The notes: generated from the letters alone by a model not told the origin. A stretch of DNA of 64,000 nt from Annona cherimola (GCA_030490835.1 CM059972.1:4680264-4744263); one strand, 5' to 3'. Positions 25,311-38,956 are shown, counted from the first letter of the stretch. A program made the numbers and translations.

Positions 25311-26079
25311 ATGTGTTTTGTAATAAAAAAAAAATTGTACACAACTTGTTAACGTATTTCTTCATATAATTTTCTTATTTTTCAATCATTTTTAAAATAT
25401 TTTTTTGATAAATTATATTACTTTTCAATCATTTCTATATATTATTCTACACAACTACTTTCAGTGGTACTAATTACTCTTATCTATAATATAACTTTTC
25501 CACCTTTTTCAAAATTTTTTTTGAAAGATTACCGAGCAGACCTTACCGAGCACATCTCAAAGGTCCTGATCTGGCTCCGATCGCAGAGGAAACAGTAGAC
25601 AATCGCACGCAATCATGACCCAGGACCAAAAGAAATAGAGAATCTAGTTAAATATGTTATTCTCTACTGGGGAGTGGGGGTATGCATGGTCTTGTCGGCC
25701 TAACCACACAAGAAGCCGGCGAAGGAAATTATTATATTGAGGAACAGAAGATCGCAGTTCTCTCTCTCTTTTTTTTTTTTTTGGAGTGCGGTACATTGGG
25801 ATGTTTGTCCTTATCTACTTCATGCATTGAAAACGACATGACATGGAGGCTGCCGCAACGACGTACAAAACCGCACCGCCCCGGCAGCTTCCGTTCGCCG
25901 CTCGCCTGCCTTTTAAGCGTCAATGATATAACCTCCGTTTTTTTTTTTTCTTCTTCTTCTTCTGACGCAACCACAAAAATGATCTTTGACCATACATAGC
26001 TATGCACATAAGTTTTTGAAACAAGCCATGCTTATAGATCGATCGGTAAATCTCATTTCTTTTTTTATTTTTTAATATC

Positions 26080-26555
26080 TAAATGGTTTATGAAAAATTC
26101 AATTCATTTATTGTGTTGAACATCACTTATATTATTTTGAAAATTCTTTCATTTTTTTAATATTACTATGTATGAACTCCATCTGTAAAGATATAAAATC
26201 AATGTAATAAAATAATTTAATTGTAAATATCAATTTTTAAATAGTATTTTCAATATCTAAATCATCTAAAATATCATTGCTACATTGATATATGATTTTA
26301 TAAAATATTATTATATTTCAATACACATTTGAATTTATTTAATCATTTTCTTTAATTTACACATGAATGTATTTATTTTTTTAGCAAATGTGGTCTATTC
26401 ATATATTGAATTTGGATTAAACTTGGTCTTCTAACTAAATAAATTAGGTTAGATATAATAGATTAAATTTTTCATCAAATATCAAAATCTTAAAATTTAA
26501 GAGAGTTATATGAAACCGTTTCTGTATAATCTGGTTAGATAGAAACAAGCCCGTT
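26080..26555 (+). repeat. AT-rich dispersed MITE-like repeat
   Basis: Follows 36600-37100 block for block: GAACATCACTTATATTATTTT, CAATGTAATAAAATAATTTAA, ATCTAAATCATCTAAAATATC, TTTTTTAGCAAATG, and ends near AACCGTTTCTGTATAATC. Confidence 0.6.
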
Positions 26556-26559
26556 AATG

Positions 26560-27508
26560 GAGTGAGAAAAAAATTTATATGACTTATGAATTGAAATTAG
26601 GGATGATATCAAACCGAAAACAAACATTTAATATGTGGTGCTTAAGAAAGCATTTCATAATGTGTAATTAGTGGGAATAGATTTTTTCCACTTTTTCATA
26701 CCCAATTTTTACTATAATATGACATTTTAGTTATTTAATAATCTTGTTTATTTATTTTTATGTTAATATTTTAATTATTTTCTAACAACTTTGCAAAAAA
26801 GTGTTGTGTCTATTACTACTTTACTTTTATCATGTTTTATTATTCTCTTATTTTTCAAACGGAAAATAAACATTTATATGTGATACTTAAGGTAGCATTT
26901 GGTTACATTTTGGTAATGTGTAATAAGTGGAAATAAAAATTTTCACTTCTTGGTACTCGACTTTACTGTAATAGTCATTTAATCATTGTATTTTTATTTT
27001 TATCTTTACATTTTAATTATTTTTCTGATGACATTCCGACAACTTTCATACGACTTTTAGCAATATTTGTAAAAATGCAACTGACATACAACTCTAGGGC
27101 GGTAATTTTACGTCGGGGGGAAAAATTTACATTTCCAATATAAACAGGACAAGCGCCTCTCCTTCTTTGGACACTGGATTTCGCAAGTCACATCGCAGAG
27201 CTTCCCAGAAATTCTTCTCTCAAGCTGCATTGCATCAGGCATTACGTTTGCATTTCGTGAACAACAGAGCCCCACCCCATCCCCACATGAATCTCTCGTC
27301 TGATAATTGGATTTGCTTTTCGCATACATAATAGCCAAGCTGCTTCCAAATTCTGCGCTTTGCGAGACGTTCAATTCTCTTTTCGCAGCTGCATAAGGCG
27401 GCATAAAATATCTGCCCTGTTTCCTCGATCTTAAATTCTAATCTCTCCTCCTCTTGCAAATACCACCGATTCGACTCTAGAAACCTCGTGGGGTGATCGT
27501 TGCATGCG
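26560..27508 (+). promoter_or_regulatory. 5' flank of ZIFL copy 2
   Basis: Presumed promoter and 5' UTR. 26600-27080 is AT-rich with MITE-like phrases; 27100-27508 is less AT-rich and probably transcribed leader. No TATA box could be assigned with confidence. An upstream ATG at 27504 overlaps the start region out of frame. Confidence 0.3.
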
Positions 27509-30500
27509 ATGGCGGGCAATAAAGTCCCACTTTTGGGAAAAGTGTATTATGAGAATTGCCCTGGTTGTAAGCAAGACCAGATCAAACAGCTGCGGGATGG
27601 AATCCCTTTCAAAGAGCTTTCGTACATTTGCATCGTTGTGCTTTGTGCTGGTAATTAAGAGCCAGCTTTTTCTTTGAATTCCATGCTTTTCTATTTGAGT
27701 TTCATGGCTGAGACCTTCCCAAATTCATCAGTGGTTCTTCCTTTCTGGTATCAGCATTCCTCTGCCCGCCTTTTCTATCGTTTTTCAAGCAATCCATGTC
27801 TGAGCCGGCTGTCGTACATATGTCTGTACTTGCTCAAAATGCAAGAGTTTGTGCTAACCTTTTTTGTGCCTTTAATTTTCAGCGCTGCCAATATCGTCTC
27901 TGTTCCCATTCCTATACTTCATGGTATGTATATCAGATGTTTAACCTGTCGGCCTTTAGCATTTGGTTTTACAAAAATGCATGTATTTTTCTTTTTCCTT
28001 TCTTTTTTCTTTTTTTTCTTTTTTTTTTTTTTTTGGCGAGGACATGATATTTGGATTAAACAGTCTAGTCTTGGTGCTGACAGATTTCACTATACTAAAT
28101 TCTGCACTTGGATTGTGTACTAGTTAAGTGATTTGCGGTTCATTTCCTTATTTTGTCCTGACTCCTGAGGTCTTATTTGGCAGATCTTGCCTTAAAGAGC
28201 TTTTGGCGGATCTACCTAAGAACTTCATCACAAAAAGTACAAAATTCCTGTCTTTTTTATGCGAAAAAGTCAATTATTGAAGTCATGAAATGTCGTCTTG
28301 CATGCTGCTGAAAGCTTGAACATGGACTTCTTCGACTTTCCAGCAGCTTTTTTCAATTTTTTTTTATTTTTTTTTAGTTCCTAAATGCCAAGAGCCTATT
28401 CTGAACGTCTCATAATAACAGCTTCTCAAAGCCACTTTTAGTTTAGTCAATAAAACATAGTACATTGGAAAAGCGAAATGTTCCGTCATCTAAATCTTCC
28501 CCGCATTGTTTTCTGTCATGGTGAAGGATGATTCCCCATTTGCAGAAATGGATGCTGTAATTCATTGATTCTAGAAAGAAACAGTCAGTGGAGTGTCATA
28601 ACCGATACCCAAACTACAAACAGAGTTAAAAAATCTAACAATTAATGTCAAATTCGGTTTTCAGTGGAAGTTACAAGAGCCTAAGCTGGGTCCATCGATG
28701 TTTTCATGATGCGTTGCTCAACTCCATCTGTGCATTATTCTGAATGCAGTTTTGTTTTAATTTCTGCAGATCAGAGACTTTCATATTGCCAAAGCAGAAC
28801 AAGATATCGGGTACTATGCAGGTTATGTAGGTATGTTCAATGCAGCATTTTTTTTTTCCCTTCAACTCTATAGTTGGCATTATGATGCTAAAAAAACGTA
28901 TTGCTCTTCTGAAGGGTCTGCTTATATGATTGGAAGAGCTATAACTTCTGTCACCTGGGGAGTAGTAGCAGATCGATATGGGCGCAAACCTGTTATTATT
29001 CTGGGCACCGTCTCTGTGTTAGTACTACTCAGAATTTTTCTCCAGTAATTGAGTTCAAATTTCTATTTGATATTCAGTTGTAGCATGCATTCTTCCTTTT
29101 AGGTTATTGACATTTTCTGCCATGGTTTGTTTCAGGATTGTTTTCAACACTCTCTTTGGATTGAGTGTGAACTTTTGGATGGCACTTTCTATGAGGTTTC
29201 TTCTTGGTTTTTTCAATGGGCTACTTGGCCCAATAAGGGTAACCTCTTCAAAAAGTCCCCTCGCATTCCCTTTGATGTAATTCTGCATATCGGTATGTTG
29301 GTTATGATCATTCGATATGGGAAATGAATATTATACTGTAAAAAAATTCCTATGGATGTTTTTATAGTGCCTGAAACTAGAGCTCGTATGAAATCCGTTG
29401 ATTTTATTACAAAAAAAGCAGCAAACTAGTTCACCAGACAGACCAATTTGTATACCCATTTTGTCTAATCACTGCGACGATCTTTTTCCAGGCATATGCT
29501 GTGGAAGTCTGCCGACCAGAATATCATTCTGTTGCAATGTCACTGGTGAGAATATTCTTTCTTAGCATGTTATAATTTTTTTTTTTTTTTTTTTTTGGCT
29601 ATTGCCTTTTATCACTTGGTAATCCACATGTTGTTGCATAATGAGGCAAGAAAGCCTCACCATCAGGGGAATTGGCAAAGGTAAAAAAAAATGTTCAATG
29701 ATAGCAGAACCCAATTCATATTTCTGCAGTGTCTTTCTAATTCTCTTCTAATTGTTTCTATTTCAGGTTAGTACTGCATGGGGCATAGGATTGATTGTTG
29801 GTCCAGCTGTTGGCGGTTTCTTAGCACAGGTTAGATTTCAGAAGCTGGTAGATTATTTCGTGACAAACTAACAGAAATCTTTGCAGCATCACGTGTTTGG
29901 TTTACTGTTTATGATGTGTAAAAACCTCTAAAGTGCAAAAAGGGGTGTAGAATCACCATTTTGATGCTTTCTTTAGCTGACAGTATCTCTAATAAAGGAT
30001 TAACTTCTTGGGAACCAAGGTTCCCATAATTTTGTTGGGAAATTCTTAAGTGGGGCCCACATTGATGGTGAAATCAAAATTCCACTGTTTACTTTGTCTA
30101 AAAGCATTTGTTCTAACATAGTACCATAAATAATTTAAATCAAAGTTTTGGGTGGGCATTACCTACTTGAAAAATACATAACTATATTATGAAAAATACA
30201 TAAATCCATTCACGGATGCATTAAAATGTCAAACAGAGATTTTATGAATTTTCAAGTGAAATTCACCACAGTTTTGAACACTTCATAAAAAGTATTAAGG
30301 GGGTGTTTGGCAATGACGAAAACTTTTCAATCTAAAACTTTTCATTCTCTACAACTCTTCTATTTTTTAATTATTTTTTTACATCTTCCAACACAAACCA
30401 CCCTACTTTTCAATCATTTCTACACAATTACCTATACAACTAACCTATCTATTTTAATTTTATTCTCTTAACTCCTCATCATTACCCCTATCATATCACA

Positions 30501-33500
30501 TCATTTGACAACTTTTATTCTTCAAAACTTTTCACCAAAAGTTTTATTCATTCCCAAACACACCCTAAATGTATTGACTTTCTAGTTCATAAGTTTTCTC
30601 ACATTTTTATTGCTTAAATTCGTTTTAACTGTAAATATCAACTTATGAGAGCATACTCTTTATTCATGCTTCAATGTTCTACATATTGTTTATTTAGCAA
30701 TCTAATATTTATACAACAAAAAAATCTAATATTTATGAGACCATACTGTTTACACATGCTTCAATGTTTTACGTGTTGTTTACTTATCAATCTAATATTT
30801 TTTCTTGTACTTTTGCTAGCCTGCAGAAAAGTTTCCCAACATATTTTCAGAGAATTCATTGTTTGGGAGGTACGGATATTACTAAATCTGCTTAATTTTC
30901 TTTTAATTTCACTTCCAATCATCTATATCTCAATAATTTGTACTAGAAAGCTAAAAGAATCTAATGCCTTGCTGTAGGTTTCCATACTTATTACCTTGCC
31001 TTTGCATATCGCTTTATGCAGCAGCTGCAGCCATTATCTGCTTTTGGATTCCAGTAAGTTTCATCCGGTTTCTATTTTCTTTTAGTAATAGAACTGCTAG
31101 ATAGGCTGACAAGATTTGCAACTGAATGGGAAGCTAAACCAAATTCAATAGATTTTTCCTAGCAGTTTAGCTTATTCGTTTTTTTTTTTTTTTCTCCCTT
31201 TGTTCAGGAAACGTTGCATAAACATAGAGATGAAATCACAAGCAAGAACAATTCATTTGGTTCGCTGGAAGCTTCCTTGCAGGGCTTAGATTCAACAGAA
31301 AAGACTAAAGAAACAAATATTAAAGATTCATCGACAAATGGAAGCCTTCTAAAGAACTGGCCCTTAATGTCATGTATTATTGCTTACTGTGTCTTCTCCC
31401 TTCATGACATGGCCTACACAGAGGTATCTATTACTAGTTTGAGATTTCCCTTCATATTTGCACATTAATTCACTGGATTATTAGTTTTCTAATTTTAGTG
31501 CATTTCCAATAAATCCTCTGCAGATATTCTCGCTCTGGGCTGTAAGTGACAGAAGGTATGGAGGATTGAGCTTTTCATCAAACGATGTTGGTGAAGTGCT
31601 TGCAGTTACAGGTGCACTAAATTGAATTTACACATTATTTTTAACACGCCATTCACCATTATGTCATCAAATCACCAACTACTTGGAACTTGCAGGCTTC
31701 TGTCTTTTGATCTTTCAACTTCTTTTATATCCATACTTCGAGAGAAAGCTTGGACCCATTCTTGTGGCCCGCATTTCCGGGGTATGTTATTCAAGAGCTT
31801 TCCTTATTTGGAATAAGTCATTCACTTATCACATTGCATTCTTGATTTTCATAGTGCTTTTTTTTGTTTTTTGCAGATTTTGTCAATACCGCTGCTATCA
31901 AGTTACCCCTTCATAGCACTGCTATCAGGGTTCAGTGTCACCTTGTTAATTAATTGTGCTTCTGTAGTGAAGAATATTCTCTCTGTAAGTACAATTCTCA
32001 TTCCAATCTCTCTTTGGTTCCATAAATTACTGGATGTGGACAATCTTATGAATAGTCTTGGGCTCCCTATTTCTTCTTACCAGCATTCATGGATTCCCAT
32101 GCAAGATTAGTCACCATTCAGTTACCAGTAATGAGTTTCTAGACATTGTCGGGATGGTTAGAATTTTCAATCACGTCATTTCTGTAGAATTACAGAGCCC
32201 ATGATGCGTCTACAACCTTATCTTGTAAATGTGATTGGCTGTTTAGCCATCCATCTCATATATTAGAGAGAGAGAGATTAACAAAGGAAATAGTTCACTG
32301 CTGGCAGATGATTCTTCCCGTGATCACATCCCACTGATGTTTTTTATTTTTATTTTTATTTCTTTTTGGCTGATGGATGTTAGGTGAGCATTATCACTGG
32401 AATGTTCCTCTTGCAAAACAATGCTGTGGTAAGTTTCCATTCATCATTCACTTTTCCTATATCTATATGTTTTCTAGTAGGTTTTAATCAAACATGATCA
32501 ATGTCTGCATGCAATCGTATATGTGATGTTCCCCCAAGGAAGGGAAACTTGATCGGATCTTTAAAAAAGCTGGCCTCAAAATCAGTTCAAGTCTACTATC
32601 ATTATCATAAGCCATTTCTCACATAGGTGGGGTCGGCTACATGGACTTTTTTGCGCCGTTCTTGGCGATTTAAGACTAAATTTTCTGTAATTTGTAATAT
32701 TTTTAGATCTTGTTTAATTACTTCCATTCACGTTTTTTTTAGTCTTCATCTCATTCTTCTACACATTCTACTTGGATAGACTCTGTTCTTCTAACCGGTG
32801 CTACTTCAGGCCTCCTTTTAACATGATCAAACCATCTTAATATATTTTCTCTCATTTTATTACAAATTGGTCTCATTTTTAAGTTTTCTCGAATTATTTC
32901 ATTCCTAATTTTATCTTTTATTATTTTACCACTCATCCACCTTAACATTTTCATTTCCGCTACGTTCATTGTTTGTATATGTTGTTCTTTAACTGCCTAA
33001 CATTCTGTCCCATAAAGCATAGCAGGTTCAGTACAAGTCTGTTTTTACTTCAGTTTACATGTAAAACATGTCACCCTTTCCTAACCTGTTGAAACCTGAT
33101 TTCAGTATACATGTTATGTATTGGCATAAGTTGATGTGTTGGATTGTTGTGTCTATTTTTTTATTTCAGTTTTCTTTTCTGCCTATATTTGAATTTAGTT
33201 CCCAATCCATTTTACATTAAATAGTTCAACTGGCTTGTGGTAACCATGGCAGCCCCAACACCAAAGAGGAGCTGCAAATGGCATTTCCATGACTGCAATG
33301 TCTATTTTCAAGGCTCTTGGTCCCGCTGGAGGGGGTTCCTTGTGAGTATTTCCTTACAATTCACTTTTTTCTGCTATTTTATTTTGATGCTAACTGATGG
33401 GAGTTGGATAATCAAGTTGTCCATATTGGATCCACATTCAGTTTTCCAATTTCTCATATGAGGAAAAGTTTGTAATTAAGAACAAACAGAAGAAAGGGGT

Positions 33501-34521
33501 AAAAAACGAAATCAACTTCCTATTTAATTTAATATTTTTTCGCATTTTCATGGTAGATAACAAGCTTAATGAAGTGGCACACCATATTAAAACTATATAT
33601 CATAAAACTGAAATCAATGCCAAAGGCATGTACAACTGCTAATCACTTAATTACATCCTTCAATTCATACTAATTGAAGGTATAAATGGCCTTGGTCTTT
33701 GCAGGTTTGCTTGGGCGCAGAAGCGCCAATCTGGGTCCTTTTTACCAGGTAGGCACTCTCGAATTTTATTCATTTACCCAGCTTTCTGTTTGAGGTTTCT
33801 TACCAGATACTTCTTCTCAGTTTTGCTGAGCATTCATATTTGAAATACCTAGCTTTCTTTATAGATTGATGAAACATAACACAGGTTGTAAAATTCACAT
33901 GTTATCAAAGGCTACTTGCCACCAGCCTTCCCTTCATGACTCATGACTTGGACCATCTTGCTCAGTCCTGAGTCGAATGAGTACCCCAGCTCCAGCCAAA
34001 ACAAGTCCTCATCAACTTGATAAGTTGACTACAAAAATTGACAAATCATGCATGAAAAAAATGTGTTCAGACAGATGGAAAAAATATTCTACTTTTGGTC
34101 TACTCATTTGACCCTTCTGGCGTGATATAATATTTTCATTTTCTAACAATTCATTTCCCTTCATTTTCTTCTATACTTTCCATTATTATCCTCCATCAGC
34201 TTACATTAAAAAAACTTGTCTATTTTATATTTGTTCACTTTCTAATCATGAACTAGTACTAAATCATGCCATTTCTTCTCTCTTTTTTGGTATTATTTTT
34301 CTAGTTCTTTTTTTCCCTCTCTACTCTTCCCATTTCCTTTTCGAATTCCCAAGCATGCCATAATTATTGTCTAAATTCATTTTGCCTCAGCCAAAATCTC
34401 AATCGCTATTTTTCATTGTTCACATGCAGGTGATCAAATGGTATTCTTTGTGTTAAACGTGGTGGAGCTGATTGGGGTGATCTTGACCTTCAAGCCCTTT
34501 CTAGCTATTCCTGAAACATAG
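27509..34521 (+). CDS. ZIFL-family MFS transporter, copy 2 (complete, 17 exons)
   Basis: Exons: 27509-27650, 27883-27923, 28770-28830, 28915-29017, 29136-29238, 29492-29545, 29767-29829, 30820-30869, 30978-31053, 31208-31423, 31524-31611, 31696-31781, 31877-31984, 32384-32428, 33253-33341, 33705-33748, 34430-34521. The joined frame is open, 486 residues plus TAG, with all internal exon lengths equal to copy 1. Seen: CPGC at 17-20, [11 protein letters not shown] at 96-106, the antiporter motif beginning at Ser167 and ending GPAVGG, PETLHKH from 231, and HDMAYTE at 297-303. Nothing is broken. It is the closest relative of copy 1 in the array and the most compact gene (7.0 kb). Role by family: proton-coupled membrane transporter in metal-chelator or ion homeostasis; the substrate is not readable. 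An out-of-frame ATG sits 5 bases upstream of the chosen start, in weaker context than the start itself, which is followed by G. Intron 7 holds a Tourist-like MITE and intron 14 an antisense LINE fragment. Confidence 0.95.
30299..30565. mobile_element. Tourist-like MITE in intron 7 of copy 2 (best family copy)
   Basis: Ends GGGGGTGTTTGGCAATGA and TCATTCCCAAACACACCC pair as terminal inverted repeats; TAA at 30296-30298 and 30566-30568 is the target duplication. TIR sequence and 3-bp TAA duplication fit PIF/Harbinger (Tourist) MITEs. Confidence 0.85.
32606..33026 (-). pseudogene. 3' fragment of a LINE reverse transcriptase, antisense in intron 14 of copy 2
   Basis: Minus-strand translation gives MLYGTEC, then [35 protein letters not shown] and APVRR, and after a frame break HVADPTYV. 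This is the C-terminal part of plant non-LTR (RTE-like) reverse-transcriptase polyproteins. An in-frame stop follows TEC (codon TAG just upstream of residue run AVKEQHIQT) and the frame shifts near 32750, so it is dead. Only the last 130 or so codons remain. Confidence 0.85.
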
Positions 34522-35130
34522 GCCACAGAAAGAAAGATCTGCCTGGTATGCTAAAAGCATGATTGATTATAGTCAGATGGTTCAGCCAAGTACTCCACCT
34601 TCAACCAAAAAATAGTTATAGAGCACAGGCACATAGAAGGTCGATATTCTCATTCTTTTCTATCTTTTCAGGCGATTTAGCTGCATTTTTTTAACCACTG
34701 TTGTATTGTATGAATTTGAGTACACCAAGCGAAAGTGTACGTGCAAACAATGATTTTTTCTGTAATGTCTCATTGAATTGAAGTTGGTAATTGTGTAGCT
34801 TATTCATTTTTGTAATGATTGGTGAATTTATTGTTTCGATCGAATATTTTCGGTGAGATTAATGCAACAATTCAAAATAAAAATAATGCAACACTACGAC
34901 AAAGGTGGTCAACAGCGGCAAAATTTTGTTGCTAATAGTACATGCTATTGGCAACAAATTTTTGTGGCAGCGTTTGTTGCAAATGCACCGTTGTATTTAG
35001 GCAGTAGCAACAAATTAAAAGAAAATTTTCGTTGCTGAAGAAGGTTAGCGCACAGTAAGTGGACGGAAACAAGTAAGTAACGAATTTTTTAATTACCAGT
35101 TTTGTCACCAAATTCCAGCTCTAGTGCAAC
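34522..35130. other. 3' flank of copy 2 and CACTA-like debris
   Basis: The first few hundred bases are the presumed 3' UTR. 34887-35040 starts CACTACGACAAAGG and repeats GCAACAAATTTT-type phrases, resembling a miniature CACTA element with no clear right end. Confidence 0.4.
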
Positions 35131-35976
35131 CAGGGTTTGGAATCGGGGTTGGAAGCGAGACGGGTCTTGAGGTTTGGCCAACTGGGACCTTACCTTTTAA
35201 AACTTATATTTGATTATATTTTTATACTCAGTCATAACAATGCTAGTTTAACTTTCACTTTTTAATAGACATTAGGACGCATTTTGATTTAGTCTCTATC
35301 GGGGTTTTTTTTAATAGATCTTGGGATAAACTTTGAGTTAGCTTTCGGTAAGTACTAGGACAGTAGGTCAGGTGAAAAACACAAGTCAAGTAGAATAATT
35401 TTAAAAATTTCTACACATATCAAATATAAAGACACATCTATACGAAATTTAAATATTGTATGCTTTATTTTTTTACTAGTTAAAAAATAAACATTATTAC
35501 TAAATAAAACCGAAGTAAATATGATGTATCTTCATTAAAATATGTCAATAAAATCTACTTCATTCAAAACTGGGTTTCGGCATTTATAAAATTTTTTTCT
35601 AAAATAATAGTATTTTTATAAGAATTTTCAAAATGATGGAAAAATTAAAATTTTTACACAAGAGTTATATATATATATATATATATGCAAATGTTTCTTA
35701 TTAATTCTTGTCTTTTTAATATAAGTAACATGAGAATTTTGAAAGAAAATGAGAATAAGATTAAAAATTTGCTTATAATTTATAATATATATATGCCATG
35801 GCAAGTTAGGATTCTTTATGTTCCGACACCTTGACCATCTTGATCCTATTTTTCAATTCTAATCAAAATTTTTGACCAATCCTTACTGGGTAAAAAAAAG
35901 CATCAATTTTATCTAGTCACAAATGGGTTGAGTCAAAAGTGAGTAGCGGGTCGACATGCCCAAGTTCTCACCCTTA
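35131..35976 (-). mobile_element. Old hAT-like element, third copy of the 2810-3539 family
   Basis: Left CAGGGTTTGGAATCGGGG and right AAGTTCTCACCCTTA correspond to the family ends. Internal CATCTATACGAAATTTAAATAT and the GGGTCGACATGCCC subterminal part match the 41910-42620 copy in orientation. No intact target duplication. Confidence 0.65.
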
Positions 35977-36009
35977 AGTTTGACTAATGGATTATAGTAA
36001 TATATATAA

Positions 36010-36381
36010 AGAGAAAACATTTCCTGTACGGTGAAATTGCACCATATACATTTGGCCTAAAATGCATTCTACATGTACTTAAATGTATTGCTACTTTATA
36101 CAATTATTTATTCATATATAAATTTTATAACAAATGGTTTACATGTTGAAAAAACAACTTTAAAGTTGTGATTTATATTAAATTATTTTATTACGTTGAA
36201 TTTATATCATTTTCAGATGGAATCGATACATATATTCAATTGGGATAAAAATTAGTATGACAATGGAATACATAATTTTAAATACAATGAGTGAAATAAA
36301 ATATAATTTTATAATCATTTATAACTCATTTTGAGATAACTGCACTGTAATTGTAGTACAGTGAAGCTACACTTGAATATT

Positions 36382-36390
<9 letters not shown>
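36010..36390. mobile_element. TA-flanked MITE, copy B
   Basis: Starts ACATTTCCTGTACGGTGAA and ends GTGAAGCTACACTTGAATAT; preceded by TATATATA and followed by a long (TA)n. Interior ATACAATTATTTATTCATATA and AACAACTTTAAAGTTG match copies A and C. Confidence 0.8.

Positions 36391-36423
<33 letters not shown>
36388..36423. repeat. (TA)n microsatellite
   Basis: Eighteen or so TA units next to the right end of the 36010-36390 MITE. Confidence 0.9.
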
Positions 36424-36425
<2 letters not shown>

Positions 36426-36599
36426 TGCAATGGTCGATGAGGCCATAAACTTATATCAGCAAAAGGTTCATGGTACTCAACACTAAATAAAAAGATGACT
36501 GATCACACAGATCTCCCGTATGAGTTATGCGGAAATTCGCATGATATCCCTTTTTTCATGTAAGTAATGGGACAATGGACAAGCGAGGATACTTCCATA

Positions 36600-37105
36600 A
36601 AATCTATTCTATAAAACTCTCTTCATTTTTAACATTTAGATAGTTGATAAAAAATCATTTATTATATTTAGCATCATTTATATTATCATAAAAACTCTTT
36701 TATTTGTTTAGTATCGAAGTACATGGACCCCATTTATGAACGTGTAAAATCAATGTAATAAAATAATTTAATATTAAATATCAAATTTTAAGTAATATTT
36801 TCAACATCTAAACCATATAAAATATCACTAATACGTGGATAAATTATCCATAGAGTGTTATTATATTCTAATATATTTGAAAATGAATCTAAGTATTTTT
36901 TTTCTAATTTACACATAAACATACTTATTTTTCAGCAAATATAACCTATGTTGTTATGCATACATTTGATTTATACGAAACTTAGTATCTTAGTTAAATA
37001 AATATAATGACTCGATTGAATTTTGAATTAATCATCAATATCTCAAAAATGGAAAGGATTTCATGAAATCACTTCTATAAATCCCGGTTTCATAGAAGTA
37101 TTCTC
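36600..37105 (+). repeat. AT-rich dispersed MITE-like repeat, reference copy
   Basis: Left part TCTATTCTATAAAAC and right part CACTTCTATAAATCCC, TTTCATAGAAG. Related copies at 600-1130 (inverse), 23890-24125, 26080-26555 and probably 53950-54660. Confidence 0.6.
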
Positions 37106-37142
37106 CATAGACAAATCTCTGGAAAGTAATTTATAGTATACT

Positions 37143-37350
37143 TTTTTTTATTAGATGTATGCATTACAACTCGTTTCAAATATTATAATCAACCTCAAAA
37201 GAAACAACAAGCTCCAGCTAAATTATAATGAGGACACAACCCTATCAACCTGTAAGGGGACAACCTCACCATGCCCTGACTATTTTTCGAACCAGGGACT
37301 TGTGACAAGGGAGGCAACGCTCCCACCAGGTGCGCTAGCCATAGGTGACT
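37143..37350 (-). mobile_element. tRNA-derived SINE
   Basis: Minus strand begins ATGGCTAGCGCACCTGGTGG (A-box region), has CTGGTTCGAAAA (B box), and ends GTAATGCATACATCTAATAAA with an A tail (T run at 37143-37150 on plus). Body sequence differs from the 1323-1606 family. Confidence 0.7.
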
Positions 37351-37405
37351 AAAATATACTTATTTGATATATCGTGGAAATTCCTTTTGAGTTTTCATAT
37401 GAGAT

Positions 37406-38216
37406 TTTTGCAATTATGCCTATAAAGTTTGACCAATATTGCATTTGTATTTTAAAGTTTACTAAAATTACAAATATGTCCACAATGTTTGCATAAATTT
37501 TCAAGTGTGTCCTTTTAATTAGGACACCATTAAATTTTTTATAAAATGACAAAAATACCATTTAAGCCAAGTAATTTTCAACTACTGTAGATATATTTGC
37601 TATTTTATTATTTTATATATTTTTACCTATATTATTATTTTAGATTATTTTACAAATATGCTTATAATATTTGCAAAAATTGCTAATATAATACTTGCCT
37701 TAAAGGCATTATTGTCATTTTACAGAAAATTTTAACGGCGCCATAACGGAAGTGACACACTTGCAATTTTATCAAACTTTGAGACATAAATGCAATATTG
37801 GTCAAACTTGCAAATATGCCCACAAGATTACCATAAAATTACAAGCATGTCACTTAAGTTGAGATGATATAAGAATTTTTTATAAAATGACGATAATGTC
37901 TTTTAAGCCAAGTGATATACTTATACTTTTTTCAAATTTTATAAGCATATTTTCAAAAAAATCTAAAATAATAATATATGTTAATATATATAAACTAATA
38001 AAATAGCAAATATGTCTACAATACCTAGTAAATTGTAAGTATATCACTTGGGTTAAATTAAATTCTCGTCATTTTATAGAAAATTTTAACAGCGTTTTAA
38101 AGGAAGAGACATACTTGCAATTTCATACAAACTTTGTATGTGTATTTACAATTTCAGCAAATGTAAGGATATAAATGTAATATTGGTCAAACTTTCTGGA
38201 CAGACTAGCAAAAATC
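37406..38216. mobile_element. Compound foldback element with two nested inverted-repeat units
   Basis: GATTTTTGC and AAGTTTGACCAATATTGCAT at the left recur inverted near 37780-37806, and again at the right end (ATGTAATATTGGTCAAACTT, GCAAAAATC). So unit 1 (about 37406-37806) and unit 2 (about 37800-38216) are each inverted repeats and share the middle end. Confidence 0.7.
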
Positions 38217-38956
38217 CCAAAAAAAACTGGGCATGTATAGTACAAGTAAAAGAGTCTTCACGGAGATTCTGTTTGTGGATTATTGCACATCATTCGAATA
38301 GGCCAGAAGAATGCTAGCTGTTGGGAACTTGGCTCGTGGGATGAATTGAAAATTTGAAATTGGGTCCATGGGGTTGTCGGTCGGGATGGATTAGGGAAAC
38401 CTTGTGTTTTTTTTCTAAACATACGTCCAACTTTAGAACTTGGACTTGGCCCTTGATGCATGTTTGGTTGATTCACGAAGGATGTCTTTTGTTTCTCAGC
38501 TTTCACATGGAAGGATTGAATGCAACGCAACTCTCTCTCTCATTTCCTTCAATATATTTTGAAATCATTCCTGTTGTCTCATGCGCTTGTCTGAGAACAT
38601 ACTAACAAGGTGTCATCAGATTTTTGGTTTTGTGACAGAGACAGCAAGAAAGAGGCAGGCATCTTTATGTATGGCCACTCAAATTTTTTTGATAGAGGCT
38701 TCTATATGGCCAATCTAACTAAACAGATAATTATCAAATGATTCCCCATGTGTTATGCATACATCTTAAAATATGTAAAAGTTACATATTTTCCAGGGAT
38801 AGCTGACTGACCTGTTATTACAACATACAGCTATATTGCAACATGTGCTAACATGCATGTCAGCTTGAACTTTATGGTAATCACGTGATTTCCATAATAT
38901 TTTCTGTTGATAAAGACTAACCCACTGGGGACGGCGATTCAATGAATAAAGACTAA

